NCBI GenBank assembly: GCA_903859205.1
Contig: CAIOLM010000032.1
Span: forward strand, 1 to 64,000
DNA length: 64,000 nt
Direction of reading: 5' to 3'
Source of the DNA: an uncultured Microbacteriaceae bacterium
GTDB lineage: Bacteria > Actinomycetota > Actinomycetes > Actinomycetales > Microbacteriaceae
Both the position numbers and the translations under genes were made by a program. Below are positions 33,709 to 43,704 of the stretch, piece after piece. The notes beneath the pieces were generated by a model, which worked only from the letters and a program-made list of their open reading frames with translations, did no database searches and was not told the DNA's origin. Numbering within the stretch: the stretch's first letter is position 1; every line of letters starts with the position of its first letter.

Positions 33709-36609
33709 ATGCCCGAGCAGTTTGTCGATCGACACATTGGAACCGACCAGGTCGCGCAAGCGCGCATGCTGGCTCAGCTTGGTTTCGACTCCATTGAGCA
33801 CCTCATCGAGGCGGCCATCCCGGAGTCTATTCACGTCGACAAGTTCCGCCCGGCCGGTTCGGGTCTCTTGCCTGACCCCGTTTCGGAGCGTGACGCGATT
33901 GCCGAGCTGCGCAACCTCGCGTCGAACAACACGGTTCGTCGCTCGTTCATTGGTCAGGGCTACTACGACACAATCACCCCGGCGGTCATCAAGCGCAATG
34001 TGCTTGAGAACCCCAGCTGGTACACCGCGTACACCCCTTACCAGCCCGAAATCTCGCAGGGTCGACTCGAAGCGCTGATTAATTTTCAGACGATGGTGAC
34101 CGACCTCACCGGGCTCGACATCGCCAATGCTTCGATGCTTGACGAGGGTACGGCGGCCGTCGAGTCCATGCTTCTGGCTCGCCGCGCGTCGAAGTCGGAG
34201 TCGAATGTGTTCACGGTCGACCACGATGTATTGCCGCAGACTCTCTCGCTGCTGACCGGCCGCGCCGAACCGCTGGGCATCGAGATTCGCGTGGCAGATC
34301 TTCTGGCGGGTGAGGAGCCCGAGGGCTTCGGTGTTCTCGTTCAGTACCCTGGAGCATCCGGCCGAGTCTGGAACCCGAGCTGGGCTATCGACCGCGCCAA
34401 GGCATCTGGTGCCATCGCCATCGTGATGGCCGACCTTCTGGCTCTCACGCTGCTCAAGTCACCGGCCGAGCTCGGCGCCGACATCGCTGCCGGGACCACT
34501 CAGAGATTTGGTGTTCCGCTGGGGTTCGGCGGCCCACATGCGGGGTACCTCGCGGTTCGCTCCGGCCTCGAGCGCAGCATGCCTGGCCGCCTTGTGGGAG
34601 TCTCGAAGGATGCCAATGAGGAGCTCGCTTATCGTCTGACTCTGCAAGCTCGCGAGCAGCACATTCGCCGCGAAAAGGCCACGTCAAACATCTGTACTGC
34701 TCAGGTACTGCTCGCCGTCATGGCTGGCATGTATGCGGTCTACCACGGCCCCAGCGGTCTGCGTGACATCGCCCGAGATGTTCACGCCAAGGCGACCGCT
34801 TTGGCTGCCCTCTTGGCAACCGTCGGCCAACCCGTCGTTCACGACCGGTACTTCGACACCCTGCACCTTCACGTGCCCGGACGCGCCGGAAGCATCGGCG
34901 AGGAGGCGCGCGAGCAGGGCTTTCTGCTGAACGTCATCGACGACAACAACCTCACCATCTCTGTTGACGAGACCACCACTGAGGGCGAAGTCGAAGCACT
35001 CGGCCGTCTCTTCGGTGCGGCCGGTTCATTCGTTGAGGCGCCCAACGTCATTTCGGATGACCTCAAGCGCACCAGCGAGTTCTTGACCCACCCCGTTTTC
35101 AACACACACCACTCCGAAACCAGCATGATGCGCTACCTCAAGCGTCTGGCTGACTACGACTACGCACTTGACCGCGGAATGATTCCGCTGGGCTCCTGCA
35201 CCATGAAGCTCAACGCGGCCACCGAGATGGAAGCCGTGACGTGGGCTGAGTTCGCGGGAATTCACCCCTTTGCTCCGGCCGCAGATGTCGCTGGCTACCT
35301 CGAGCTCATTCGCCAGCTTGAGACGTGGCTCGTTGACGTGACGGGCTACGACACGGTCTCGCTTCAGCCCAACGCGGGAAGCCAGGGTGAGCTCGCCGGT
35401 CTTCTCGCCATTCGCGGATACCACCTCGCAAACGGCGACACCCAGCGCACGGTCTGCTTGATCCCGTCGAGCGCTCACGGCACCAACGCGGCCAGCGCAA
35501 TTCTCGCGGGAATGAGCGTTGTGGTGATTGCGTGCGACGACAACGGAAACGTTGACCTCGCTGATCTGCGCGCCAAAATCGCTGAGCATGGCGATCACCT
35601 CGCGGCACTCATGATTACCTACCCGTCGACTCACGGTGTCTACGAGCACGACATTCTGAACATCACTGAGGCTGTTCACTCTGCCGGCGGCCAGGTGTAC
35701 GTCGATGGCGCAAACATGAACGCCATGACCGGATTCGCTCGCTACGGCGATCTCGGCGGAGACGTCTCGCACCTCAACCTGCACAAAACTTTCTGCATTC
35801 CCCACGGCGGCGGCGGACCAGGTGTTGGCCCCGTTGCAGCAAAGGCGCACCTTGCGCCCTTCCTGCCGAGCCACCCATTTGCGCAGAGTCGCAAGCACGT
35901 TCTTGTCACGAGAGACGATGTCTCGCGAGTGGCACACGAGGGAACGCAGATTTCGGCAGCGCCGTACGGAAGCCCGAGCATCCTGCCCATCTCGTGGGCG
36001 TACGTTCGCTTGATGGGTGAAGACGGCATCCGCCGTGCAACTGCCTCGGCGGTACTTGCCGCGAATTACATCGCCCGCCGACTGCGCGACCACTACCCGG
36101 TTCTGTACACCGGAGACAACGGTCTTGTGGCCCACGAGTGCATTCTCGACTTGCGCCCGCTCACTGCCGACACCGGGGTAACGGTAGACGACGTTGCCAA
36201 GCGCTTGGTTGACTTCGGCTTCCACGCCCCGACGATGAGCTTCCCGGTTGCGGGCACGCTCATGGTGGAGCCCACCGAGAGCGAAGATCTTGCTGAGCTC
36301 GATCGGTTCGTTGACGCGATGATCGCCATCCGTGGTGAGGCTGACGCGGTTGCTGCCGGAACGTGGCCGGCAGATAACAATCCGCTGGTCAATGCGCCTC
36401 ACACTGCCGCTGACCTCACCGGTGCCTGGGAGCGCCCATACTCACGCGAGTTGGCCGTGTACCCGTTTGCGCAGGGTGAGGCTTCGCAGCTCACTACCGA
36501 GCGCATCCGTGGAAAGTATTGGCCGCCCGTGCGTCGCATCGACAACGCGTTCGGTGACCGCAATCTGGTTTGCTCCTGCCCGTCACCCGAGGCATTCGAG
36601 TCGCACTAG
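33709..36609 (+). CDS. gcvP: Glycine dehydrogenase (decarboxylating), P protein
   Basis: GcvP decarboxylates glycine with PLP and hands the aminomethyl group to GcvH. At 966 residues it is the full-length, fused form. It has [18 protein letters not shown] in the N-terminal half, [12 protein letters not shown] and AHGTNAASA in the C-terminal half, and PLP-lysine K693 in LNLHKTF. It is preceded by a GAAGGAA site. No lpd (L protein) gene is in the window; that subunit is usually shared with other complexes. Confidence 0.97.
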   Translation: MPEQFVDRHIGTDQVAQARMLAQLGFDSIEHLIEAAIPESIHVDKFRPAGSGLLPDPVSERDAIAELRNLASNNTVRRSFIGQGYYDTITPAVIKRNVLENPSWYTAYTPYQPEISQGRLEALINFQTMVTDLTGLDIANASMLDEGTAAVESMLLARRASKSESNVFTVDHDVLPQTLSLLTGRAEPLGIEIRVADLLAGEEPEGFGVLVQYPGASGRVWNPSWAIDRAKASGAIAIVMADLLALTLLKSPAELGADIAAGTTQRFGVPLGFGGPHAGYLAVRSGLERSMPGRLVGVSKDANEELAYRLTLQAREQHIRREKATSNICTAQVLLAVMAGMYAVYHGPSGLRDIARDVHAKATALAALLATVGQPVVHDRYFDTLHLHVPGRAGSIGEEAREQGFLLNVIDDNNLTISVDETTTEGEVEALGRLFGAAGSFVEAPNVISDDLKRTSEFLTHPVFNTHHSETSMMRYLKRLADYDYALDRGMIPLGSCTMKLNAATEMEAVTWAEFAGIHPFAPAADVAGYLELIRQLETWLVDVTGYDTVSLQPNAGSQGELAGLLAIRGYHLANGDTQRTVCLIPSSAHGTNAASAILAGMSVVVIACDDNGNVDLADLRAKIAEHGDHLAALMITYPSTHGVYEHDILNITEAVHSAGGQVYVDGANMNAMTGFARYGDLGGDVSHLNLHKTFCIPHGGGGPGVGPVAAKAHLAPFLPSHPFAQSRKHVLVTRDDVSRVAHEGTQISAAPYGSPSILPISWAYVRLMGEDGIRRATASAVLAANYIARRLRDHYPVLYTGDNGLVAHECILDLRPLTADTGVTVDDVAKRLVDFGFHAPTMSFPVAGTLMVEPTESEDLAELDRFVDAMIAIRGEADAVAAGTWPADNNPLVNAPHTAADLTGAWERPYSRELAVYPFAQGEASQLTTERIRGKYWPPVRRIDNAFGDRNLVCSCPSPEAFESH

Positions 36610-36614
36610 CGCCC

Positions 36615-36660
36615 AAAAAAGAGAGCCGGTTATCGCGCCCCCAACACGCGACAACCGGCT
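36615..36660 (-). terminator. Bidirectional terminator between gcvP and the lipoprotein gene
   Basis: AGCCGGTTATCGCG (36624-36637) pairs with CGCGACAACCGGCT (36647-36660) with one mismatch. Six A's at 36615-36620 form a T-tract on the minus strand, so it is a canonical terminator for leftward transcripts and a T-less hairpin for gcvP. Confidence 0.75.
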
Positions 36661-36688
36661 GTTCGCTCTGGCGACCCGGAGGTCAGCT

Positions 36689-36809
36689 TTGCGACATATT
36701 TGGAACGCTACTAGGGCGCCCTGAAGCGGTTTCTGCGAGTGGGGGATAGCCCTCGTTTTGATCGCAGTGGCAGGGTGTAGCCCCCAGACATTGCGCGGAG
36801 AGTGAAGGA
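36689..36809 (+). other. Structured spacer with a possible promoter (candidate small RNA)
   Basis: TTGCGA (36689-36694) and TAGGGC (36712-36717) are 17 bases apart. Downstream, nested pairings can form: CTGCGA/TCGCAG (36733-36738 with 36762-36767) enclosing GGGGG/CCCTC around an ATAG loop, and CCCTG/CAGGG outside. No open reading frame fits. It may be a small RNA, or simply the folded 3' region of the lipoprotein gene. Confidence 0.3.
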
Positions 36810-37382
36810 CTAGTTCGCTGACGGAGTCGGTGATGGTGCCGGAGTTGCAATCAGGAGCTTGGCCTTAGCAATCTCGTTCACACCGTAGTTATTGATCGTG
36901 GCCTGGGTGGGGCCGCCGGCTGCAACCCCCTTAAGCAGGGTGCCGTTGACGCGATTGTCGAGAATCTGAACGGTCAAAATCGCCTTCGACGAAGTGACGG
37001 TAAATCCATTATTTGCATACTCGTAGGTTGCGCCCTTGAAGAGGTCTGCCTCGAGGAGCTTGGGAATAGCGAGCAAGAAGATGGTGTCAACCGTGCTGAG
37101 CTGCGATGGCCCGTCGGTTGCGACATCAAAAAGTGCGACCTGCTTGCCAACGGGCTCTTTCGGGTCGTAGACCAATCCGAATTGCTGGCTACCCAGGGTG
37201 ATTTGCTCTGTTCCGCCGTCCTTGTTGAAGTCTGCCGCGGAGGTCTCGACGACCTTGGTGAGAGCTGCCTTGGCGGCATCTCCGTGCAGGGATTTCGTGG
37301 AGCCCAGGTCTTGCGCGCATCCGGTGAGCGCGAGCGCACCAATCACGGCAATAGCAATGAGCGAAAAGATGCGCTTGAACAT
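36810..37382 (-). CDS. Secreted lipoprotein, hypothetical
   Basis: A 190-residue protein with a classical lipoprotein signal: positive N-terminus (MFKR), hydrophobic stretch and lipobox LTGC with the modified cysteine C22. The mature part has no family I recognise. It ends with a Pro/Ser/Thr tail (TPAPSPTPSAN). Likely anchored on the outer face of the membrane. An AGG-containing ribosome site precedes the ATG. Confidence 0.75.
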   Translation of the reverse strand: MFKRIFSLIAIAVIGALALTGCAQDLGSTKSLHGDAAKAALTKVVETSAADFNKDGGTEQITLGSQQFGLVYDPKEPVGKQVALFDVATDGPSQLSTVDTIFLLAIPKLLEADLFKGATYEYANNGFTVTSSKAILTVQILDNRVNGTLLKGVAAGGPTQATINNYGVNEIAKAKLLIATPAPSPTPSAN

Positions 37383-37472
37383 AACAACCTGTCTACTGGG
37401 CGAAAAGCTTGCACCAGCCTAGCGACTGGAAGCTGTGCTCGAGCTGAGATGACCGAGCCGGGGATGGGGCTT

Positions 37473-38264
37473 TTAGGTTCCGGGCAAGAACCCAGGCGCG
37501 AGGTAAGCCACGATGGGGTAGCCCACGAACGACACGACATCCAAAACAAAGTGCGCGATGACCAAGGGCATGACGCGGCCCCAGCGTTGGTAAGCCATTC
37601 CAAAGATGACGCCCATCACCGCGTTGCCAATGAATGGGCCAAAACCTTGGTAGAGGTGATAGCTGCCGCGAAGCAGTGCGCTCGTGCCGATGATGAGCCA
37701 CGGCTTCCAGCCGAGCTCGCGCAGCTTGGTGAACAAGAACCCCACGACAATCACTTCTTCTTCGAGAGCTGCGCGCAGTGCGACCAAGATCAGCACGGGC
37801 ACGGTCCACCAGTAGGTTCCGAGCGCCGTTGGCACAATCTTCACCGTGATGCCAATGGCATGGCCAATGAGGTAGAAGGCGATTCCCGGAATACCGATGA
37901 CGGCGGCCAGTCCCAAGCCGGTCAGGCTGTCTTTTCCTAATCGTGAGAAATCCAGACCGATTTTGCGGAACGGATTCTGGGTCGGGCTCCACAGGAGGTA
38001 TATGGCCAGCGCTACCGGAACAAGTGCGGTCACGATGCCCAGGAGTTGGTAAATCAGGTCAAATGCCTGTTGCTCGGCCAGCGGTACGTTGATCGTCGCA
38101 CTCTGGTCGCTGATCGCGGCCGTGGCAAACAGGCGTTGGATGACGGCAACAATCGAATACAAAGCCGATGCTCCCAGCGAGAGACCCAGCACGATCCAAA
38201 TCTCAATGATTGTTCTGCGGCGGGATTGGCGGGCATCCCACGAGTGGGGCACGGGTAAAGTCAT
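37473..38264 (-). CDS. CPBP-family intramembrane metalloprotease-like protein
   Basis: A 263-residue protein with seven or eight membrane helices and the three CPBP (Abi/Rce1-like) motifs: ALEEEVIVVGFLF, LLRGSYHLYQG and VIAHFVLDVV, which place Glu, His and His/Asp in the membrane for metal binding. The usual Arg after EExxx is replaced by Gly/Phe in the first motif, so activity is less certain. Actinobacterial members have varied or unknown roles. Transcription is probably leaderless. Confidence 0.85.
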   Translation of the reverse strand: MTLPVPHSWDARQSRRRTIIEIWIVLGLSLGASALYSIVAVIQRLFATAAISDQSATINVPLAEQQAFDLIYQLLGIVTALVPVALAIYLLWSPTQNPFRKIGLDFSRLGKDSLTGLGLAAVIGIPGIAFYLIGHAIGITVKIVPTALGTYWWTVPVLILVALRAALEEEVIVVGFLFTKLRELGWKPWLIIGTSALLRGSYHLYQGFGPFIGNAVMGVIFGMAYQRWGRVMPLVIAHFVLDVVSFVGYPIVAYLAPGFLPGT

Positions 38265-38270
38265 CTGCCC

Positions 38271-38276
38271 AGCCTA
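38271..38276 (-). promoter_or_regulatory. -10 box, leaderless (CPBP gene)
   Basis: TAGGCT on the minus strand, six bases before the ATG. Confidence 0.6.
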
Positions 38277-38422
38277 GGAGCTAGCTGTTGGCGCGACCTG
38301 AAAACGAGCCGATTATTACAACTGAATAAAACCCCTCCTGCTCGGTGGAATCCAGGTCTAGTGTGGAGGGACGCACGCCGACGTGGACCATCACGGCGGC
38401 TTCACACTCACCAGGAGGCATT

Positions 38423-40012
38423 GTGCGAAATGTAAAAATTGGAGCCGCGCTTGTTGCTGTTGCAGCAACGGTGGCCCTCACTCTCACCGGCTGTGCCGGT
38501 GGTGGAAATAACAACATCGTTTCCACGAACGGCAGCGAGCCTCAGAACCCGCTGATCACCACGAACACCAACGAGACCGGTGGTGGGCTCATCCTCGACT
38601 CGATTTACGCGGGTCTTGAGTACTACGACGCCAAGGGTGCTCCGGTCAACGACATGGCCGAGTCGATCACCTCGAGCGACAACATCACGTGGGACATCAA
38701 GATTAAGAGCGGTTGGAAGTTCACCAACGGCGAGGCAGTCACCGCTGACTCTTACATCAACGCATGGCAGTACGGTGCACTTCTCGACAACGCCCAGTTG
38801 AACAGCTACTACTTCGACATCATCGAAGGTTTCTCGTACGAGAAGAGTCAGCCGCTCACCGGACTCTCCAAGGTGAGCGACACGGAATTCAAGGTCAAGC
38901 TCTCGGCAGCTCAGTCTGACTTCCCGCTGCGTCTCGGTTACTCGGGCTTCTACCCGCTACCCAAGGCCTTCTTCGACGACCCCAAGGCATTCGGCGAGAA
39001 CCCGATCGGAAACGGACCGTACATGCTCGCTGAGAAGGGCGCATGGAAGCACAACGTTGACATCAACCTTGTGAAGAACCCCGACTACCAGGGTGGCCGC
39101 AAGCCGCTCAACGGTGGACTCGACATCGTCTTCTACGCAACGCTCGAGGCTGCTTACGCAGATCTGCAGGCAGACAACCTTGACGTCATGGCCGGCATCC
39201 CCGACTCCGCGCTCAAGACCTACAAGCAGGACCTTGGTGACCGTGCAGTCCAGCAGGGTGCGGCTGTCTTCCAGTCGTTCACCATCCCTGCACGTCTGCC
39301 TCACTTCTCGGGCGAAGAGGGTAACCTGCGTCGCCAGGCCATCTCGATGTCGATCAACCGACCCGAGCTGATCCAGGCCATCTTCAACGGAACGCGTCAG
39401 CCGGCAAAGGACTTCACGTCGCCTGTTATCGCTGGCTGGAGTGCAGACATCCCCGGTTCTGATGTAACGACGTTCAACGCTGCTAAGGCGAAGGAACTGT
39501 GGGCCAAGGCCGACGCCATCGCTCCGTGGAGTGGTTCGTTCCAGATTGCGTACAACGCAGACGGCGGACACCAGGGCTGGGTTGACGCAATCACCAACCA
39601 GATCAAGAACACTCTGAGCATTGACGCATCGGGCGCTCCTTACCCGACGTTCGGTGAATTCCGCACGGCGATCACTGACAAGACGATTGCAACCGCGTTC
39701 CGCACGGGTTGGCAGGCCGATTACCCGGCACTGTCCAACTTCCTGGAGCCGATCTACCAGACCGGTGCTGGTGCAAACGACGGACAGTACTCGAACGCTG
39801 ATGTGGATGCACTCTTCGTCAAGGGCAACTCTGCCAAGTCACTGGATGAAGCTAACAAGTACTTCCAGCAGGCACAGGAAATCCTATTCAAGGAGCTGCC
39901 CGCAGTTCCGATGTGGTACGGAATCACCGACGGTGGTTACAGCACGAAGGTCTCGAATGTCGCCTTCGGTTGGAACTCCGTTCCGATTCTCTACAACGTC
40001 CTGAAGAAGTAA
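38423..40012 (+). CDS. oppA: Oligopeptide ABC transporter substrate-binding lipoprotein
   Basis: A 529-residue extracellular binding protein of the SBP family 5 (OppA/DppA) type. It has a lipoprotein signal with LTGC (C24), then the SBP_bac_5 elements NITWDIKIKSGWKFTNGEAVTADSYI, GNGPYMLAEKG and a C-terminal DVDALF...KYFQQAQEILFKELPAVPMWYG. The GTG start is set by a strong AGGAGG site 5 bases upstream. It heads the opp cluster. Confidence 0.93.
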   Translation: MRNVKIGAALVAVAATVALTLTGCAGGGNNNIVSTNGSEPQNPLITTNTNETGGGLILDSIYAGLEYYDAKGAPVNDMAESITSSDNITWDIKIKSGWKFTNGEAVTADSYINAWQYGALLDNAQLNSYYFDIIEGFSYEKSQPLTGLSKVSDTEFKVKLSAAQSDFPLRLGYSGFYPLPKAFFDDPKAFGENPIGNGPYMLAEKGAWKHNVDINLVKNPDYQGGRKPLNGGLDIVFYATLEAAYADLQADNLDVMAGIPDSALKTYKQDLGDRAVQQGAAVFQSFTIPARLPHFSGEEGNLRRQAISMSINRPELIQAIFNGTRQPAKDFTSPVIAGWSADIPGSDVTTFNAAKAKELWAKADAIAPWSGSFQIAYNADGGHQGWVDAITNQIKNTLSIDASGAPYPTFGEFRTAITDKTIATAFRTGWQADYPALSNFLEPIYQTGAGANDGQYSNADVDALFVKGNSAKSLDEANKYFQQAQEILFKELPAVPMWYGITDGGYSTKVSNVAFGWNSVPILYNVLKK

Positions 40013-40034
40013 TTCTGTAGAGCAAAAGCACAGC

Positions 40035-40072
40035 AAGTGGGGCGGTAACCCTCAGCGGTTACCGCCCCACTT
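40035..40072 (+). terminator. Perfect 16-bp hairpin between oppA and oppB
   Basis: AAGTGGGGCGGTAACC pairs perfectly with its complement at 40057-40072 around a CTCAGC loop. No T-tract follows. In binding-protein transporter operons such hairpins typically protect the abundant binding-protein mRNA and reduce read-through. Confidence 0.7.
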
Positions 40073-40076
40073 CCTC

Positions 40077-40082
40077 TAAGGT
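40077..40082 (+). promoter_or_regulatory. Possible -10 box for leaderless oppB
   Basis: TAAGGT lies seven bases before the oppB ATG, directly after the hairpin, so oppBCDF may also have its own start. Weak on its own. Confidence 0.35.
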
Positions 40083-40089
40083 CGTCCAT

Positions 40090-41019
40090 ATGTTCGGATA
40101 CATCGTTCGCCGAGTTCTGCAGGCCATCCCCGTTTTTCTGGGAACCACCCTGCTGATCTACTTCATGGTCTTTGCCATGCCCGGCGATCCGATTGTTGCG
40201 CTCTTCGGCGACAAGGGTGTCAACCCTGCTATCGCGGAACATCTTCGTCACCAGTACCACCTCGATCAGCCATTCATCGTTCAGTATCTGATCTACATCG
40301 GCGGCGTCTTCGTTGGCGATTTCGGCACATCCTTCTCGGGGCAGCCGGTTGCAAACATCCTGGCTCAGACCTTCCCCGTCACAATTCGGCTTGCCATCTT
40401 GGCCCTGCTTCTCGAGATGATTGTGGGAATCGGCGTAGGACTCATCTCGGGCCTACGCAAGGGCAAGCTCTTCGACGCTTCTGCCCTCGTCGTGAGCCTC
40501 ATCTTCATCTCGCTCCCCATCTTTGTCATTGCGTTCGTATTCCAATTCGTATTCGCCATCAAGCTGGGCTGGGCGCGTCCAACGGTGAGCGGGGCCGCGA
40601 ACTGGGGCGAACTCATCCTGCCGGCCATTGTTTTAGCAACCGTCAGCATCGCCTACATCATTCGTTTGACTCGGTCGTCTGTCATTGAGACCAGTGGTCA
40701 AGACTTCGTTCGCACGGCTTACAGCAAGGGACTTTCTGGTGCCCGTGTCGTGCGCGTGCACATTCTGCGCAACTCGCTCATTCCTGTGGTCACCTTCCTC
40801 GCGGTCGACTTTGGCGTTCTGCTCGTAGGAGCAACCGTCACCGAGGGAATCTTCAACGTTCCTGGCGTTGGTCGCACTCTTTATCAGGCGATTATTCGAG
40901 GCGAGGGGCCAACAGTGGTCTCCTTTGTGACGGTGATGGTGCTGATTTACCTCGTCGTCAACCTCCTCACTGATTTGCTCTACGCAGCCCTCGACCCAAG
41001 GATTCGCTATGGCAAATAA
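40090..41019 (+). CDS. oppB: Oligopeptide ABC transporter permease
   Basis: A 309-residue membrane subunit with six helices. It has the OppB N-terminus MFGYIVRRVLQAIPVFLGTTLLIYFMVF, the GDFGTSFSGQPV segment and the EAA loop (RTAYSKGLSGARVVRVHILRNSLIPVVT) that contacts the ATPase. It overlaps oppC by 11 bases. Confidence 0.95.
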   Translation: MFGYIVRRVLQAIPVFLGTTLLIYFMVFAMPGDPIVALFGDKGVNPAIAEHLRHQYHLDQPFIVQYLIYIGGVFVGDFGTSFSGQPVANILAQTFPVTIRLAILALLLEMIVGIGVGLISGLRKGKLFDASALVVSLIFISLPIFVIAFVFQFVFAIKLGWARPTVSGAANWGELILPAIVLATVSIAYIIRLTRSSVIETSGQDFVRTAYSKGLSGARVVRVHILRNSLIPVVTFLAVDFGVLLVGATVTEGIFNVPGVGRTLYQAIIRGEGPTVVSFVTVMVLIYLVVNLLTDLLYAALDPRIRYGK

Positions 41020-41950
41020 GCAACCGCACTTCGTTGCCCCGCTGAACGAGACGCCGCTCCTCGCGGTTGACTCAGTAACCGGTGCATCCCAGCCAAGTAA
41101 CCTGTGGCTTGATGCCTGGCGCGACATGCGCCGCCGGCCCATGTTCTACATTTCGGGCGTGCTGATTTTGTTGGTCGTGATTGTCGCGCTCTTCCCGGGA
41201 ATCTTTACGGCCGAGCCGCCGAATGACAAGTGCTACTTGGCGAACAGCAATGCCGGCCCCATCTGGGGGCACCCTCTTGGTTTCACTCGTCAAGGCTGTG
41301 ACGTGTTTAGTCGCATCGTGCACGGAACATCCACTTCGCTGACCGTCGGAATCTTGGTCACCATATTGACCATGGGCGTCGGAATTATCCTGGGCGCTAT
41401 CGCGGGCTTTTATGGCAAGTGGATTGACGCCGTACTCTCGCGTGTTGGTGACATTTTCTTCGCGATTCCCTACATCTTGGCTGCGGTTGTTGTGATGTCG
41501 GTCTTCTCCCACAACCGGAACGTGATTGTGATTGCGCTCGCGATCGGCGTATTTGCTTGGCCTTCGACTGCCCGCGTTCTTCGAGCCGAAATTCTGCGGG
41601 TGAAAAACGCTGACTTTGTGATGGCATCGACGGCAATTGGCGTCAGCCGAACGCGCATCCTGTGGCGCCACGTGATGCCCAACTCCATTGCACCTGTGAT
41701 CGTGATCACGACGATGTCTTTGGCCGGTGCAATCGTCGCCGAAGCAACGCTGTCGTTCCTGGGCGTTGGTCTTCCCTCGACCTTCATGTCCTGGGGTAAC
41801 GATATTTCGCAGGCCCAGGCAGACATTCGCAACAACCCCATGACCCTCATCTGGCCTTCGCTGGCTCTTTCCATCACGGTGCTTGCTTTCATCATGATGG
41901 GCGAGGTTATTCGTGAAGCACTCGACCCGAAGGCGAGGGCGTCACGATGA
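41009..41950 (+). CDS. oppC: Oligopeptide ABC transporter permease
   Basis: A 313-residue permease of the DppC/OppC type with a cytosolic N-terminal extension, the first helix at about 47-67 after WLDAWRDMRRRPMFY, the GHPLGFTRQGCDVFSRIVHGTSTS segment and the EAA loop ASTAIGVSRTRILWRHVMPNSIAPV. It overlaps both neighbours, indicating coupled translation. Confidence 0.95.
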   Translation: MANKQPHFVAPLNETPLLAVDSVTGASQPSNLWLDAWRDMRRRPMFYISGVLILLVVIVALFPGIFTAEPPNDKCYLANSNAGPIWGHPLGFTRQGCDVFSRIVHGTSTSLTVGILVTILTMGVGIILGAIAGFYGKWIDAVLSRVGDIFFAIPYILAAVVVMSVFSHNRNVIVIALAIGVFAWPSTARVLRAEILRVKNADFVMASTAIGVSRTRILWRHVMPNSIAPVIVITTMSLAGAIVAEATLSFLGVGLPSTFMSWGNDISQAQADIRNNPMTLIWPSLALSITVLAFIMMGEVIREALDPKARASR

Positions 41951-43635
41951 GCGAGACACCGCTGCTGCGCATCTCAAACCTCGAGGTCGACTTCCCAACT
42001 CAGGGAGGCTCCGTTCGCGCTGTCGACGGAGTGAACCTTGAGCTCTACGCCGGTCAGACCCTTGCAATCGTGGGGGAGTCGGGTTCGGGTAAGTCGACAA
42101 CTGCGCACGCCATTGTCGACCTTCTGCCGGGCGCAGGAAAAGTGACGGGCGGCTCCATTGTTTTCGACGGGCAGGAGCTTGTCGGTGCGACCGCATCTCA
42201 GCTCGAAGACATCCGAGGTCGCCTAATCGGATTCGTTCCGCAAGACCCCATGTCGAACCTGAACCCGGTGTGGTCGGTTGGCTTCCAGGTCGAAGAGGCA
42301 ATTCGCGCCAATGGCGTGGCGACGGGCAAAAAAGAGGTTCGCGATGCAGCCATCGACGTGCTTCGCAAGGCCGGGCTCTCCGATGCAGAACAGCGCCTCA
42401 AGCAGTTCCCGCATCAGTTCTCGGGAGGAATGCGCCAGCGTGTGCTCATTGGAATTGGTTTGGCCGCGAATCCCAAGTTGCTGATCGCCGATGAGCCGAC
42501 CTCGGCTCTCGACGTCACGGTGCAGCGAACAATCCTCGATCACCTCGACGAACTCACCCGCGAAAAGGGCACCTCGGTCATTCTGATCACGCACGACCTC
42601 GGCCTTGCCGCCGAGCGCGCCGAACAGCTTGTCGTTATGTACCGCGGAAAGATTGTGGAGTCTGGCCCGAGCCGCGAGATTTTGACCAACCCGCAGCACC
42701 CCTACACCAAGCGTCTTGTGGCCGCCGCACCGTCGCTAGCTTCGCGCCGTTTGACGGCTGGTCTGAGCGTCGCTGAGGCGGACTCCGAGTTTGACCTGAC
42801 GGCTGTTGCCGCCAAGCGTGCAGCTCGCACCGAGGCTGGCGATGTCGCTATCTCGTTGGCTGATGTGACCAAGGTCTATTCCATCCGAGGCTCTGGGTTC
42901 AAGTCGACACCGTTTACGGCCGTTGACCGCGTCAGTTTCGACATCAAGCGTGGAACGACCATGGCGCTCGTGGGGGAGTCCGGATCAGGCAAGTCGACGG
43001 TCGCCAGAATGTTGTTGGGTCTCGAGAAGGTGACCAGCGGTTCGATCGTCATCGACGGTCAAGCTGTCTCGAAGCTCAACGCCAAGCAGCTCTTCGCGCT
43101 CCGCGGTCGTATGCAGCCAGTGTTCCAAGACCCGTATGGCTCACTCGATCCCCTTCGTAACATCGCCAACACGATTGCCGAGCCTCTCGTCACTCACCAT
43201 GTCGGCAATCGAGCCGAGCGCACCGCTCGCGTTCGCGAGTTGCTCGAGCAGGTGTCATTGCCGTGGAGCATCTCGAGCCGTTATCCGGGCGAGCTCTCGG
43301 GCGGTCAGCGTCAGCGCGTCGCAATCGCGCGGGCGCTCGCACTTAAGCCCGACATCGTGGTGCTCGATGAGGCTGTTTCGGCGCTGGACGTGCTGGTTCA
43401 AGCACAAATTCTGCAGCTTTTGGCTGAACTTCAGTCGGAACTCGGCCTCACCTATCTCTTCATCACTCACGACTTGGCAGTAGTGCGCGTCATCGCTGAC
43501 GAAGTTTGTGTCATGAACAAGGGGCAGATTGTGGAGGCGGGAACCACGTCGCGCATCTTCGAGAGCCCAGCGCAGGAGTATACTCAGAACCTGCTCGACG
43601 CTATTCCTGGCGCCAACATTCGCTTAGGTGCCTAA
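41947..43635 (+). CDS. oppDF: Oligopeptide ABC transporter ATPase, fused OppD-OppF
   Basis: A 562-residue protein with two complete nucleotide-binding domains: Walker A GESGSGKST at 43-51 and again near 345, signature motifs FSGGMRQR and LSGGQRQR, and Walker B regions LLIADEPTSALD and VVLDEAVSALD. The linker holds the OppD-type C-terminal extension (HPYTKRLVAAAPSL). The fusion supplies both ATPases for OppBC in one chain, common in actinobacteria. ATGA overlap with oppC. Confidence 0.94.
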   Translation: MSETPLLRISNLEVDFPTQGGSVRAVDGVNLELYAGQTLAIVGESGSGKSTTAHAIVDLLPGAGKVTGGSIVFDGQELVGATASQLEDIRGRLIGFVPQDPMSNLNPVWSVGFQVEEAIRANGVATGKKEVRDAAIDVLRKAGLSDAEQRLKQFPHQFSGGMRQRVLIGIGLAANPKLLIADEPTSALDVTVQRTILDHLDELTREKGTSVILITHDLGLAAERAEQLVVMYRGKIVESGPSREILTNPQHPYTKRLVAAAPSLASRRLTAGLSVAEADSEFDLTAVAAKRAARTEAGDVAISLADVTKVYSIRGSGFKSTPFTAVDRVSFDIKRGTTMALVGESGSGKSTVARMLLGLEKVTSGSIVIDGQAVSKLNAKQLFALRGRMQPVFQDPYGSLDPLRNIANTIAEPLVTHHVGNRAERTARVRELLEQVSLPWSISSRYPGELSGGQRQRVAIARALALKPDIVVLDEAVSALDVLVQAQILQLLAELQSELGLTYLFITHDLAVVRVIADEVCVMNKGQIVEAGTTSRIFESPAQEYTQNLLDAIPGANIRLGA

Positions 43636-43704
43636 GGGTTTTACTCGTCGAGTTTTTGTCTGACTAGCGACGGTTCAAAAGGTGAGCCGCCGAGAGGATT
43701 TTTC

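Noticed and set aside
35026-36402. Minus-strand open frame of 458 residues opposite gcvP
   Set aside because: Long only because of high GC; the gcvP frame carries the full catalytic machinery, including K693.
43643-43657. ACTCGTCGAGTTTTT as a terminator after oppDF
   Set aside because: Only four base pairs can form with a three-base loop; too weak despite the T-run.
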